Shown here piece by piece: positions 53,559 to 62,849 of a DNA stretch of 64,000 bases. Below the pieces are notes generated by a model. It worked only from the letters and a program-made list of their open reading frames with translations, was not told where the DNA came from and did no database searches. Origin of the DNA: Nitratireductor mangrovi (GTDB lineage Bacteria; Pseudomonadota; Alphaproteobacteria; Rhizobiales; Rhizobiaceae); NCBI RefSeq assembly GCF_007922615.2, contig NZ_CP042301.2:4634001-4698000 (forward strand). Direction: 5' to 3'. Every line of letters starts with the position of its first letter. Positions within the stretch are counted from its first letter, which is position 1. The position numbers and the translations under genes are program-made.

Positions 53559-55241
53559 ATGCGGCAGGCGAAGAACGTCCTTTTCATCATGTTTGACCAG
53601 CTCAGGTGGGACTATCTGAGCTGTTATGGCCACCCGCATCTGAAGACGCCGAATATCGACCGGATGGCCGAGCGCGGTGTGCGCTTTACGCGCGCCTACA
53701 TCCAGTCGCCAATCTGCGGCTCGTCGCGCATGTCGACCTATACCGGCCGCTACGTGCACAGCCATGGCGCCTCCTGGAACGGCATACCGCTGAAGGTCGG
53801 CGAAATGACCATGGGCGATCACCTGCGCAAGGCGGGCATGGGCTGCTGGCTGGTCGGCAAGACGCACATGATGGCCGATGCCGAGGGCATGGCACGGCTC
53901 GGCCTGGAGCCGGACAGCCTGATCGGCGCGCGCGTCGCCGAATGCGGTTTCGATGTCTTTGAGCGCGACGACGGCATGCGCCCGGAAGGTCCGGACGGGT
54001 TCTACGATGATCGCGGCGCGCTGAAATACAACGACTATCTGCGTGAGCGCGGTTACGAGGGAGACAACCCGTGGCACGACTATGCCAACTCCGGCATCGA
54101 TGCGACCGGCAACGTGCTGTCGGGCTGGTTCCTGAAGAATTCGGCCGAACCCGCAAACATAGCTGAAGAGGATAGTGAAACGCCCTATCTGACGCGTCGC
54201 GGAATGGAGTTCATGAGCCAGGCGGAAGGGCCGTGGCTGTGTCATCTCTCCTACATAAAGCCGCACTGGCCCTACATCGTGCCGGAACCCTATGCGAGCA
54301 TGTACGGGCCCAATCACATGCTGCCTGTCGTCAGGGCGCAGGCCGAGTTCGACAACGCGCATCCCGTGCTCAAGGGCTTCATGACCAATCCGGTCGGCGA
54401 GGCCTTCAGCCGCGAGGACGTGCGCGAGGCGGTGATCCCGGCCTATATGGGACTCATCAAGCAGGCCGACGACCAGATGGGTGTCCTGTTCGACTGGCTC
54501 GAGAGGACCGGCCGCATGGACGACACCATGATCGTGATCACCTCCGATCATGGCGATTTCCTCGGTGATCACTGGATGGGCGAGAAGACCTTCTTCCACG
54601 ACACCTCGACCAGGGTTCCCCTGATCATCTACGATCCATCCGAGCAGGCGGACGCCACCCGCGGCACGGTGTTTGACGAGCTTGTCGAGTGCATCGACCT
54701 CGTGCCGACCTTCATCGAGGTCGCGGGCGGCGAGGTGCCCGACCATGTCGTTGAAGGTCGTTCGCTGCTGCCGCTGATCCAGGGCCGGGCGAAGGATACC
54801 GGCCGCGACTACGTGATCTGCGAGTACGATTACTCTGCGTCGCCGCTCGCTGACCGCCTTGGCCTTGGCGTGCGCGAGGCGGTCATGTTCATGGTGGCGA
54901 CGAAGGAATGGAAGCTGGTCCACTGCGAGGGCGGCTTCCGCCCCATTCTCTTCGACTTGAAGAACGACCCGGACGAACTGGTCGATCTCGGCACTTCGGA
55001 CGAGCACGCAAACATCATCGCCAGCCTCTACGACAAGCTGTTCGAATGGGCGCGCCGGACATCACAACGGACCACCCGCAGCGCCGCGCAACTGGAGGAC
55101 ATGCGCAAGCAGGCGCGCCGGCGCGGCGTCATCATCGGTGTCTACGACGAAAACGATATCCCGCTCGAATTGACAGTGAACTACCGCGGCAGAAAGGCAG
55201 CGCGGAAAGGCGGGCGCCGCTCCGATACCGACGCCGCCTGA
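53559..55241 (+). CDS. Sulfatase / phosphonate monoesterase-type hydrolase
   Basis: This 560-residue enzyme of the alkaline-phosphatase superfamily hydrolyses sulfate esters or phosphonate/phosphate diesters. Metal-site Asp residues lie in IMFDQLRWDYLSCYG. The formylglycine site is SPICGSSRMSTYTGRY near residue 50, with Cys then Arg four later but Ser instead of Pro/Ala at +2. The second metal site is VITSDHGDFLGDHWMGEK near residue 326. The length and the C-terminal oligomerisation tail resemble phosphonate monoester hydrolases. There is no signal peptide, so it acts in the cytosol on an imported ester. GGAGGAGGT precedes the start. Confidence 0.9.
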   Translation: MRQAKNVLFIMFDQLRWDYLSCYGHPHLKTPNIDRMAERGVRFTRAYIQSPICGSSRMSTYTGRYVHSHGASWNGIPLKVGEMTMGDHLRKAGMGCWLVGKTHMMADAEGMARLGLEPDSLIGARVAECGFDVFERDDGMRPEGPDGFYDDRGALKYNDYLRERGYEGDNPWHDYANSGIDATGNVLSGWFLKNSAEPANIAEEDSETPYLTRRGMEFMSQAEGPWLCHLSYIKPHWPYIVPEPYASMYGPNHMLPVVRAQAEFDNAHPVLKGFMTNPVGEAFSREDVREAVIPAYMGLIKQADDQMGVLFDWLERTGRMDDTMIVITSDHGDFLGDHWMGEKTFFHDTSTRVPLIIYDPSEQADATRGTVFDELVECIDLVPTFIEVAGGEVPDHVVEGRSLLPLIQGRAKDTGRDYVICEYDYSASPLADRLGLGVREAVMFMVATKEWKLVHCEGGFRPILFDLKNDPDELVDLGTSDEHANIIASLYDKLFEWARRTSQRTTRSAAQLEDMRKQARRRGVIIGVYDENDIPLELTVNYRGRKAARKGGRRSDTDAA

Positions 55242-55287
55242 GCGGACAAAACCAACGCAAACGAACGAAGAAATCGGGAGGAATGCC

Positions 55288-56340
55288 ATGCTACAGAGGA
55301 AGTTCAGCACGCTGGCGGTTGCGCTGACCGCGTGCCTTTTCGCCGGCGCCGCGCAGGCCCAAGTCAATCTGACCGCGGAGACGTCGAGCCCCGGCAATTC
55401 GCCTCACCTTTCCATCACTCATCTGGCCGACGTGCTCGGCAAGGATGGCATCGCCAGCCTGCAGGTGCAGGAGGGGCAGACGCTCACCAACTCGATCCTG
55501 AACGTAGCCGAGCGCAAGACCGACATTTCCGCGATGCCCCTGGTGCTTCATTTCTTGCTCGAGAAGGGCCGCGGGCCTTTCTCAAAACAGGGTGAGAACG
55601 GTGCTGCCTTGGCCGCCAATCTGAGGGCGATCGGGCCTTACAACGCCGGTGCCTACGGTCTGCTCGCGCATGAAAGCAGCAACATCCGCTCCTGGAAGGA
55701 CATCGCGGGCAAGACAGTCTTCAACGGGCCGCCGCGTGGCGCCGCGCTCGTCAATGCCCGCCAGGCCATCCAGATGGCGGCCGGATACAAGGACGGCGAA
55801 GACTATAAAGGCCTGCAGGCCAATTGGGGCCAGCTTGCCAACATACTCGTCGACGGGTCCGCTGACGCATTCGTGATCCCGCTGACTTTCCCCTCCGAAC
55901 GGGTCATCGTGGCGATGTCGGCAGGCAAGGTGAACATCGTCTCCACGCCGAAGGACATCTATGAGGGCGAGGCGTTCCAGAAGCTGCTCGCGGCGCCCGG
56001 AAACGTGCCGATCGAGGTCGCGTTCGGCGACATGGGCTACGCTCCCGACCAGGATGTCAGCCTGATCTCGGAGGACGCGGTCTTCCGCGGCATGGGCACC
56101 GCCTTTACCGACGTTGTCCACAAGGACATGGACGCCGATCTCGTGAAGAAGATCACCGCCGCCTATATCGCGAGCATGGATGAGTTGAAGGCAAAGGCGC
56201 CCTACGCCAAGAACATCAATCTCGGCAAACTCGACGCAAAGGCGTCGGGGTTCTGTGGTGCGCTCAGCCTGAAATACCATCCCGGTGCGATCGCCGCCTG
56301 GGAAGAGGCCGGCTACACGGTGCCCGACTGCGCCAGGTAG
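55288..56340 (+). CDS. TAXI family TRAP transporter solute-binding protein
   Basis: This 350-residue periplasmic binding protein has a 24-residue signal (LAVALTACLFAGAAQA). The TAXI family body includes the opening TAETSSPGNSPHLSITHLAD and the KDIAGKTVFNGPPRGAALVN segment near 132. The C-terminal half has GYAPDQDVSLISEDAVFRGM. It delivers its ligand to the fused permease that follows 61 bases later. An adjacent sulfatase and the LysR gene suggest an ester or amide ligand; the identity is unknown. Confidence 0.9.
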   Translation: MLQRKFSTLAVALTACLFAGAAQAQVNLTAETSSPGNSPHLSITHLADVLGKDGIASLQVQEGQTLTNSILNVAERKTDISAMPLVLHFLLEKGRGPFSKQGENGAALAANLRAIGPYNAGAYGLLAHESSNIRSWKDIAGKTVFNGPPRGAALVNARQAIQMAAGYKDGEDYKGLQANWGQLANILVDGSADAFVIPLTFPSERVIVAMSAGKVNIVSTPKDIYEGEAFQKLLAAPGNVPIEVAFGDMGYAPDQDVSLISEDAVFRGMGTAFTDVVHKDMDADLVKKITAAYIASMDELKAKAPYAKNINLGKLDAKASGFCGALSLKYHPGAIAAWEEAGYTVPDCAR

Positions 56341-56401
56341 GATTGCTGCCCGGGCGTGCAGGCGTCCGGGCTTCCCCGTCCGTTCAAAGGGGCCGGCGGC
56401 C

Positions 56402-58780
56402 GTGAGCACCGATAGCGACAACGAACACCAGCCGGGCTGGGCGCACCGGGCCGCGGCCGCTATTGGCTTTTTGCTGGTGGCGATCGGCCTCCTGCATACC
56501 ATCCCGTCGATACCTGGGTTGGATCAACTGGCGCGCGACGTGACCGGAAGGCCGGATCTCATCATCCGTCGCTTCCCCTACGAATACCTCTACCCGCTCG
56601 CCTTCGTGCTGATGATGGTCGTGGTGGCTCTCAACCATTCCTTTCTGCGGCAGTTCCGCGACCGCAGCAGGCCGATCCGCCTTGCCAGCATCGCCATGGA
56701 CGTGGCGCTCGTCGCAGCGGCGATCGCGGTTGCACTGTCCTATCTGATCGAGATCGACTCGGTCTGCCTGATCGACCAGTACACCGGCGAGCGAGCTCAA
56801 CTGATTGCCAAGGCGTTGGAGGAAGAGAAGGAATTTGCCGAACTCTACGGCCTGCCGATTCCGGAAACCGTCGACGATCCCGCCTGCATCAACACGCTCG
56901 GCATCTGGATATTCGCCGTCGTTGGCGCCAGCGTGGCGGTGTTTCTGGCCTACAACGTCAAGGTCTGGGGTTTCCCGCTGGTAATGGTGGCGATCGCCAT
57001 TGCCGCCTACACGCTTGTCACGGTGCTCGTCTGGTACTTCTTCGGCGCCGAGGACATGAACAAGTACCTGATCACCAAGCTCGGCCCGGAACCGCGGCAA
57101 CTGATCGACGGTCGGCCCAACGTAGAGGACATCCTCGTCAATAATGCGCAGGGCCTGCTCGGTCGCTTCATGGGCATCCTGCTCGACACGGTGTTTCCCT
57201 ATATCGTGCTTGGCTCGCTGTTCGGCATTTCGGCGGGCGGGCGCTCGCTGATCAAGGTCGCCTTCCTGTGGACCCGGCGGCTACGCGGCGGCCCGGCGCA
57301 TGCGGCGATCGTCAGTTCGGCAATGTTCGGCACCATCTCGGGCGGGCCGGTGGTCAACGTGCTGTCGACCGGCGTGCTCACCATTCCGATGATGCTCAAG
57401 CGCGGCTTTTCCAGGACCTTTGCCGGCGGCGTCGAAGCAGCGGCATCAAGCGGCGGCCAGATCATGCCGCCGGTGATGGGCGTGGCCGCCTTCGTCTTGT
57501 CCGCGATGACCGTGGTACCCTACCGCGAAGTCATCATCGCAGCCGTCATACCCGCATTCGCCTATTTCGGCTGCCTGTTCCTCTCGGTCGTCTTCCAGGC
57601 CCGCAAGCAGGGCATCGAGGCGGTCGGCGAAGCGACGCCGGACATGCAGCTGACGCGCGAAGACTCGCTGCATCTGGTGATGATCTTCGCACCGATTCTT
57701 CTGATCCTGTTTCTTTTGGTGACCCCGAAGGAAGCGATCGGCTGTGGCCCGATCGCAGCGATGGTCGGTATCGAGCGCATCGTCGAGAACGGTTCGTGCC
57801 GCGCGGTCGATCTGCCGTGGCTATTCCAGCTGGTACAGAACTCGGCCGGCGACGCCGGTTCGGCGGGCTGGTGGGCGACGGCGCTGCTGGCCGCGTTGTT
57901 CTTCCTTGATCGCGAAATCCGCGCGCGCCCGTCGCGTCTGCTGGAGGCCTTCGCCTCGGCCGGCATCCTGATCAGCACGCTCTACCTGATGTTCCTGGCC
58001 GTGTCGGTAATCGATTTCTGCCTCAACTTCACCGGCCTTTCCGGCTTCATCGCGCGCGACATCCTGAACTGGCTGCGCGAGTTCGGTGCCGAGGGCGACC
58101 GTACCGCCGTTTTTTTGTTCGCCGCGCTCTTCGTCACGATGATCATGGCCGTGCTGCTCGGCATGGGCATGCCGACCGTGCCGGCTTACATCAACGTCGC
58201 GCTCCTGATGGGGCCCGTGATCGTCGGGCTCGGCATCGCGATATTCACCGCGCATATGTTCATCTTCTTCTTCGCCGTCGCCTCCGCCATTACGCCGCCC
58301 GTCGCGGTCGCAGCCTTCGCGGCCGCCTCGATCACCAAGGCTGATCCCATGGCGACGGGCTTTGCTGCCGTGCGGGCGGGTATCGTGATGTTTGTGCTGC
58401 CTTTCGTCTTTGCCTTCTACCCGGAACTGCTGCTGATCGACGCGGCGAAATACGATCCGGCCGCCAGCGCCCCCGGCACGTTCCTTGCGGGCTACGCGCC
58501 CGGTATCGATTGGCTGGCTCTGCTCTGGATCGCCTGCCGTCTGGTGGTGGCCCTTTACCTGCTGGCGAGCGCGCTCGCCCGCTTCGACCGGCGACGCATG
58601 GGCGGTACCGAGGTCATCCTCCGGCTGGCACTGGCCGCCCTCGTCATGGCGGCGAGCCCGATGATCCATGGCATTGCGCTTCTCATGGCGGCAGCTCTGG
58701 TGGCGTGGCACCACGGTGTCTCGCCTGGCGCGGCCACAAAGTCCCGCCCTTCAACGCCGATCGACGTCGGCGAGAGTTGA
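56402..58780 (+). CDS. TRAP transporter fused permease (4TM/12TM)
   Basis: This 792-residue membrane protein fuses the small DctQ-like and large DctM-like TRAP units, as usual for TAXI systems. The GTG start at 56402 has AAAGGGG upstream. The first four helices lie within residues 1-220, with a charged loop (DQYTGERAQLIAKALEEEKE). The DctM part starts near 245 and holds ISGGPVVNVLSTGVLTIPMM, AAASSGGQIMPPVMGVAAFV and LLGMGMPTVPAYINVALLMG. Transport is driven by sodium or proton gradients. Confidence 0.92.
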   Translation: MSTDSDNEHQPGWAHRAAAAIGFLLVAIGLLHTIPSIPGLDQLARDVTGRPDLIIRRFPYEYLYPLAFVLMMVVVALNHSFLRQFRDRSRPIRLASIAMDVALVAAAIAVALSYLIEIDSVCLIDQYTGERAQLIAKALEEEKEFAELYGLPIPETVDDPACINTLGIWIFAVVGASVAVFLAYNVKVWGFPLVMVAIAIAAYTLVTVLVWYFFGAEDMNKYLITKLGPEPRQLIDGRPNVEDILVNNAQGLLGRFMGILLDTVFPYIVLGSLFGISAGGRSLIKVAFLWTRRLRGGPAHAAIVSSAMFGTISGGPVVNVLSTGVLTIPMMLKRGFSRTFAGGVEAAASSGGQIMPPVMGVAAFVLSAMTVVPYREVIIAAVIPAFAYFGCLFLSVVFQARKQGIEAVGEATPDMQLTREDSLHLVMIFAPILLILFLLVTPKEAIGCGPIAAMVGIERIVENGSCRAVDLPWLFQLVQNSAGDAGSAGWWATALLAALFFLDREIRARPSRLLEAFASAGILISTLYLMFLAVSVIDFCLNFTGLSGFIARDILNWLREFGAEGDRTAVFLFAALFVTMIMAVLLGMGMPTVPAYINVALLMGPVIVGLGIAIFTAHMFIFFFAVASAITPPVAVAAFAAASITKADPMATGFAAVRAGIVMFVLPFVFAFYPELLLIDAAKYDPAASAPGTFLAGYAPGIDWLALLWIACRLVVALYLLASALARFDRRRMGGTEVILRLALAALVMAASPMIHGIALLMAAALVAWHHGVSPGAATKSRPSTPIDVGES

Positions 58781-58837
58781 GAGTACGCGTACGCGACCTG
58801 TGCTCGCTCGCATGGCATTCAGGTCTCGACGCAGCCT

Positions 58838-61519
58838 TCAGTCCAGGACAAGCCGGGCGAGCGAGACGCCTTTTTCGCTCGGGTGGCGTTCGATGCTGAA
58901 ACCGGCCTCGCGGGACATGGCCAGCATTTTCTCGTTTTCGTCCAGGATCGCGCCTTCGACCACGCGTGTACCTTCCGAGCGCGCGAAGGAAATCAATCGC
59001 TCAAGCAGCGCCCATCCCAGCCCGTGCCCTTGCAGATCGGTACGAACCAAAAGTCCGAATTCGGCCCTGGCCTTGTCGGGTTCGAAGGAAAGGCGCCCGA
59101 CACCAGCCAGTTCCTCGCTCTCCTCATCGAGCGCCACGAAGGCGATGTCGCGGTCGTAGTCGAGTTGGGTCAGGCGCTTCAGCATCTCGTCGGAGAAGTG
59201 CCGACGCGGCGCCAGGAAACGCAGCCGGATGTCATCGGCGGAGATACGGGCGAGGAAATCCGGGTAGAAGCGGATATCTGCCGGCTCGATCGGACGGATC
59301 TCGAAACCCCGCCCAGCGGTCGCGATCTCGCTCGACCAGCCGGCCGGGTAGGGGCGGATCGCGATGGCCGGGTTTGGTCCTTCGATCTCGACCTTGTCCG
59401 GGTCGATCTCGATGCGGGCATCAAGCGCGACGACCCCGTCCGCGTCGGCGAGCAGCGGATTGATATCCGCCGCGACCAGGCAGGGGAAATCGACGATCAT
59501 CCGCGACAGGCCGACAAGTGCGTCGATGATCCTGGCCCGGTCGGCCGGCTTGCGGTCGCGATAACCGGCCAGCAGGCGGCCGATCCGAGTGCTGTCGATC
59601 AGGTCGCCGGCCAGGACGTCATCGATCGGCGGCAGGGCGATCGCTGTGTCATCGACCACTTCGACCGACACGCCGCCGGAACCGAAAAGCAGAACGGGCC
59701 CGAAAATGGGATCGCCGCTGACGCCGAGGATCAGTTCCTGCGCGCCCTTGCGCACGATCATCGGCTGCACCGCGTAGCCATGGATGTCTGCGTCCGGCTC
59801 CTTGTCGCGAACCCGTTGCTCGATGCCGGCGGCGGCGTCACGCGCTCCGGACGGCGTCTCGAGGTTGAGCACCACGCCGCCGACATCCGACTTGTGCGAG
59901 ATCGCCTTCGAGAGCAGTTTCACCACCACCTTGCTGCCCTCGTTGATAATCTTTGCGGCGGCGGCTTCGACCTCGTCGGGCGTCGATGCAACGATCGTCG
60001 TCGGCACCGGAATGCCGTAGGCGGCGATCACCGCCTTGGCCTCCGGTTCGGTCAACATGCGGCGACGTTCCCGCGCGACGTCGCTGAAGATTTCGACGAC
60101 TGTTTCCCGGGCGCCGTTCTCGTGCTGCTGGCGTGCAGCAGGGACGCGCGTCAACGCCCGTTGCGCCCGCGACCAATCGCTGAGATAGGAGACGGCTGAA
60201 GAGGCGTCTGCCGGTGTTGCGAAGCTCGCCACCCCTGCGTCCTGCAGAATGGCGCGGGCCTTGCGCGCCGTGTGTTCGCCCAGCCAGCAGGTCAGAATCG
60301 GCTTACCCTGGATTCGACCGTTGGTGGTGAGGTCGGCAACCGCGCGAGCTGCGTCCGTCGGCGATGCAAGCCCGGTCGGGCAGGTAAGCACCAGGACGGC
60401 GTCGACGCCGTCGTCAGCAGCAACAGCCGCGACCGCGTCGCGATAACGCTCCGGTGATGCGTCGCCAATGATGTCGACCGGATTGGCATGCGACCAAGTC
60501 GGTGGCAACACGCCGTTCAGGCGTTCGATCGTTTGTGTCGAAAGTCCGGCCAATTCGCTGCCGCAATCGGCCAATTGGTCCACCGACAGGACGCCGGCGC
60601 CGCCGCCATTGGTGACGACGCCGACGCGTGACCGCCCGAGCGGTGCGAAGCGCGCCGTGATCTCTGCCGCGTCGAACAATTCCGCAAGGCCCTTCACGCG
60701 CAGGATTCCTGCCCGCCGCAATGCAGCCTCGACCACCCGGTCGGCGCCCGAAAGGGCTCCCGTGTGGGTAGCCGCGGCTTTGGCCGCGGCTTCGTGGCGA
60801 CCGGACTTGATTGCGATGACCGGCTTGATGCGCGCGGCGGCGCGGGCCGCCGACATGAATTTGCGCGGCTCGGGGATGGTCTCGAGGTACATGATAATGG
60901 TGCCGGTGCGGGGATCGCCGGCCAGCATGTCGAGCCAGTCGCCAACGTCGACATCTGCCATGTCACCAAGCGAAACGACGTGGGAGAAGCCGAGATTGTT
61001 TTCCGCCGCCCAGTCGATCAGCGAGGTGGCGATGGCGCCGGACTGCGACAGGAGCGCTATGTTGCCCTCGCTCGGCGCCATGTGGGAGAAGCCGGCATTG
61101 AGCTTCGCAGGCGGCAGCATCAGTCCGAGCGTGTTGGGTCCGATTATTCGGAAGAGATGTGGCCTTGCGGCGTCCAGCATTGCCTGGCGCAAGCCGTTTT
61201 CGCGTGTCAGCCCGGCCGTGATCACCACAGCCGCACGTGTTCCCTTCTCGCCCAACTGCGAAATGATCCCCGGCACTGTCTGCGGCGGCGTAACGATGAC
61301 GCCGAGGTCCGGCGCTTGGGGCAGGGAGGATGCATCAGGATAGCATCTCAGCCCCGCGACTTCGTCATACTTCGGGTTGACCGGAAACACCTTGCCCGAA
61401 AAACCGCCGCCCAGGATGTTGTCCATCACCACCTTGCCGACGGCGCCGTCGCGGATCGATGCGCCGATCACCGCAACGGATTTCGGGTCCACGGCGTATT
61501 CGAGGTTCCTGATCGTCAA
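58838..61519 (-). CDS. Acetyl-CoA ligase (ADP-forming)-like / GNAT acetyltransferase fusion
   Basis: This 893-residue multidomain protein has a CoA-binding domain (about 8-140, VDPKSVAVIGASIRDGAVGK) and succinyl-CoA ligase-like domains. The latter include ATHTGALSGADR near 252, whose His is in the position phosphorylated in ADP-forming acetyl-CoA synthetases. An ATP-grasp domain follows (about 490-705, LLSKAISHKSDVGGVVLNLE). The C-terminal GNAT domain (about 725-893) ends in a QGHGLGWALLERLISFAR acetyl-CoA loop. This is the PatZ/Pat architecture of protein lysine acetyltransferases that regulate acyl-CoA synthetases. The TTG start follows GGAGG by seven bases. Confidence 0.9.
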   Translation of the reverse strand: MTIRNLEYAVDPKSVAVIGASIRDGAVGKVVMDNILGGGFSGKVFPVNPKYDEVAGLRCYPDASSLPQAPDLGVIVTPPQTVPGIISQLGEKGTRAAVVITAGLTRENGLRQAMLDAARPHLFRIIGPNTLGLMLPPAKLNAGFSHMAPSEGNIALLSQSGAIATSLIDWAAENNLGFSHVVSLGDMADVDVGDWLDMLAGDPRTGTIIMYLETIPEPRKFMSAARAAARIKPVIAIKSGRHEAAAKAAATHTGALSGADRVVEAALRRAGILRVKGLAELFDAAEITARFAPLGRSRVGVVTNGGGAGVLSVDQLADCGSELAGLSTQTIERLNGVLPPTWSHANPVDIIGDASPERYRDAVAAVAADDGVDAVLVLTCPTGLASPTDAARAVADLTTNGRIQGKPILTCWLGEHTARKARAILQDAGVASFATPADASSAVSYLSDWSRAQRALTRVPAARQQHENGARETVVEIFSDVARERRRMLTEPEAKAVIAAYGIPVPTTIVASTPDEVEAAAAKIINEGSKVVVKLLSKAISHKSDVGGVVLNLETPSGARDAAAGIEQRVRDKEPDADIHGYAVQPMIVRKGAQELILGVSGDPIFGPVLLFGSGGVSVEVVDDTAIALPPIDDVLAGDLIDSTRIGRLLAGYRDRKPADRARIIDALVGLSRMIVDFPCLVAADINPLLADADGVVALDARIEIDPDKVEIEGPNPAIAIRPYPAGWSSEIATAGRGFEIRPIEPADIRFYPDFLARISADDIRLRFLAPRRHFSDEMLKRLTQLDYDRDIAFVALDEESEELAGVGRLSFEPDKARAEFGLLVRTDLQGHGLGWALLERLISFARSEGTRVVEGAILDENEKMLAMSREAGFSIERHPSEKGVSLARLVLD

Positions 61520-61677
61520 GGTTTTGCCTCCGGGTTTTTCAGCTGGCGAGTATGCCGTGGAGTTGACGTTAGAATGAAGCGGTTTGACGACAAGCACTGC
61601 CCGGCACATCGTGCAAGTGGACGTCAGTGATTTCTTAACTATAATCCTGACGCTGCGTCATGGGGTGGAGGCTGCCG

Positions 61678-62319
61678 ATGAAATTCACGCGCAGGGACGT
61701 TCTGGCCGGCGGGGCCGCGGTTTCGTTGTCGGCCGCCTTGCCCGCGGAAGCGGCCTCTTCCTATTTCGCCGGTACCGCGGTCGACAACGGCGTTACCTAC
61801 AGGCGCACGAACTTCCAGAAGATCAACAAGGTATGGCAACGTCAGATCGTGAAGTTCTTCTCGGAGGAGCCGCCCGGCACGGTCGTTGTCGATACCATCC
61901 ACCATTTCCTCTACCTCGTGGTGGAGAACAAGACGGCGATGCGTTATGGCGTCGGCGTCGGCCGCGAAGGCTTCAAATGGTATGGACGCGCCACGATTGA
62001 CCGCAAGGCAATCTGGCCGCAATGGGTGCCGCCTCCCGAAATGCTCAAGCGCAAGCCGGATCTGCCGCGATTCGTGGCGGGCGGAGCGCCGAACAATCCG
62101 CTCGGCCCACGCGCACTCTACCTCTATCGCGATGGGGCCGACCTCGGCTATCGCCTGCATGGCACGCTGGAGCCGTGGAGTATCGGGCAGGACGTTTCCT
62201 CCGGCTGCATTCGCATGTTCAACGAGGACGTGATCGACCTCTACCAGCGCTGCCCGGTTGGCACTTTCGCGCAGGTTCTGCCCCACATTGCCGATCAGGC
62301 GCCTCAGAAGAAGGGCTGA
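61678..62319 (+). CDS. L,D-transpeptidase (YkuD domain), exported
   Basis: This 213-residue periplasmic enzyme makes 3-3 crosslinks in peptidoglycan or attaches lipoproteins. A Tat-type signal (FTRRDVLAGGAAVSLSAAL) ends near AEA. The ErfK/YbiS catalytic motif is RLHGTLEPWSIGQDVSSGCI followed by RM, with His, Ser and the catalytic Cys. ATG 61678 is 7 bases after GGAGG. The next gene encodes an OmpA-like lipoprotein, so both probably act on the cell wall. Confidence 0.93.
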   Translation: MKFTRRDVLAGGAAVSLSAALPAEAASSYFAGTAVDNGVTYRRTNFQKINKVWQRQIVKFFSEEPPGTVVVDTIHHFLYLVVENKTAMRYGVGVGREGFKWYGRATIDRKAIWPQWVPPPEMLKRKPDLPRFVAGGAPNNPLGPRALYLYRDGADLGYRLHGTLEPWSIGQDVSSGCIRMFNEDVIDLYQRCPVGTFAQVLPHIADQAPQKKG

Positions 62320-62327
62320 CACGGTCC

Positions 62328-62849
62328 ATGAAGATCGCATATCAACTTGCGCGCGCCGCCTGCATGGCGGGCGCGCTGTTTTTTCTGACCGCTTGCAGCA
62401 CATCGAACACGCTCCAGACGGCCACGCCCGACGTTACCAACGCGCCGGCTTCCGGCTTCGCTGATATCGCGCCGGGGAGCGAGGAGGACTTCATCCTCAA
62501 TGTTGGCCGGCGAACCTATTTCGCCGAGGGCTCGGCCACGCTGGACAGCACCGCCCGCTTCACGCTCGACAAGCAGATCGAATGGCTGAAGAAATATCCG
62601 CATTGGCTGGTCAAGTTGCAGGGCTTCTCCGATGATCCCGGTTCCGATGCCGCGCAGGTCGACATTTCAGCTCGGCGAGCCGAAGCCGTGATGAACTACC
62701 TGGCCGCGGGCGGGATTGATCGCAACCGCATGTGGGCCAAGGGGTATGGCAAGGAGCGTATCGTCCGCGACTGCCCGCAGAAGGCCTGCAAGGTCGCCAA
62801 TCGGCGCGTCATCTCGAATCTGCGCGAGGAAAAGGACGGCGCGGCCTAA
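62328..62849 (+). CDS. OmpA family lipoprotein, Pal-like
   Basis: This 173-residue outer-membrane lipoprotein has a lipobox FFLTACSTSN with Cys at residue 23. An OmpA domain (about 55-165) includes RTYFAEGSATLDSTARFTLD, LQGFSDDPGSDAAQVDISAR near 101 and GYGKERIVRDCPQKACKVAN near 138, plus RRVI for DAP binding. The Asp and Arg of the peptidoglycan-binding site are present. It is not next to tolB or ybgF, so it is probably a second Pal-like protein rather than Pal itself. Its end overlaps the convergent cyclase by four bases. Confidence 0.9.
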   Translation: MKIAYQLARAACMAGALFFLTACSTSNTLQTATPDVTNAPASGFADIAPGSEEDFILNVGRRTYFAEGSATLDSTARFTLDKQIEWLKKYPHWLVKLQGFSDDPGSDAAQVDISARRAEAVMNYLAAGGIDRNRMWAKGYGKERIVRDCPQKACKVANRRVISNLREEKDGAA

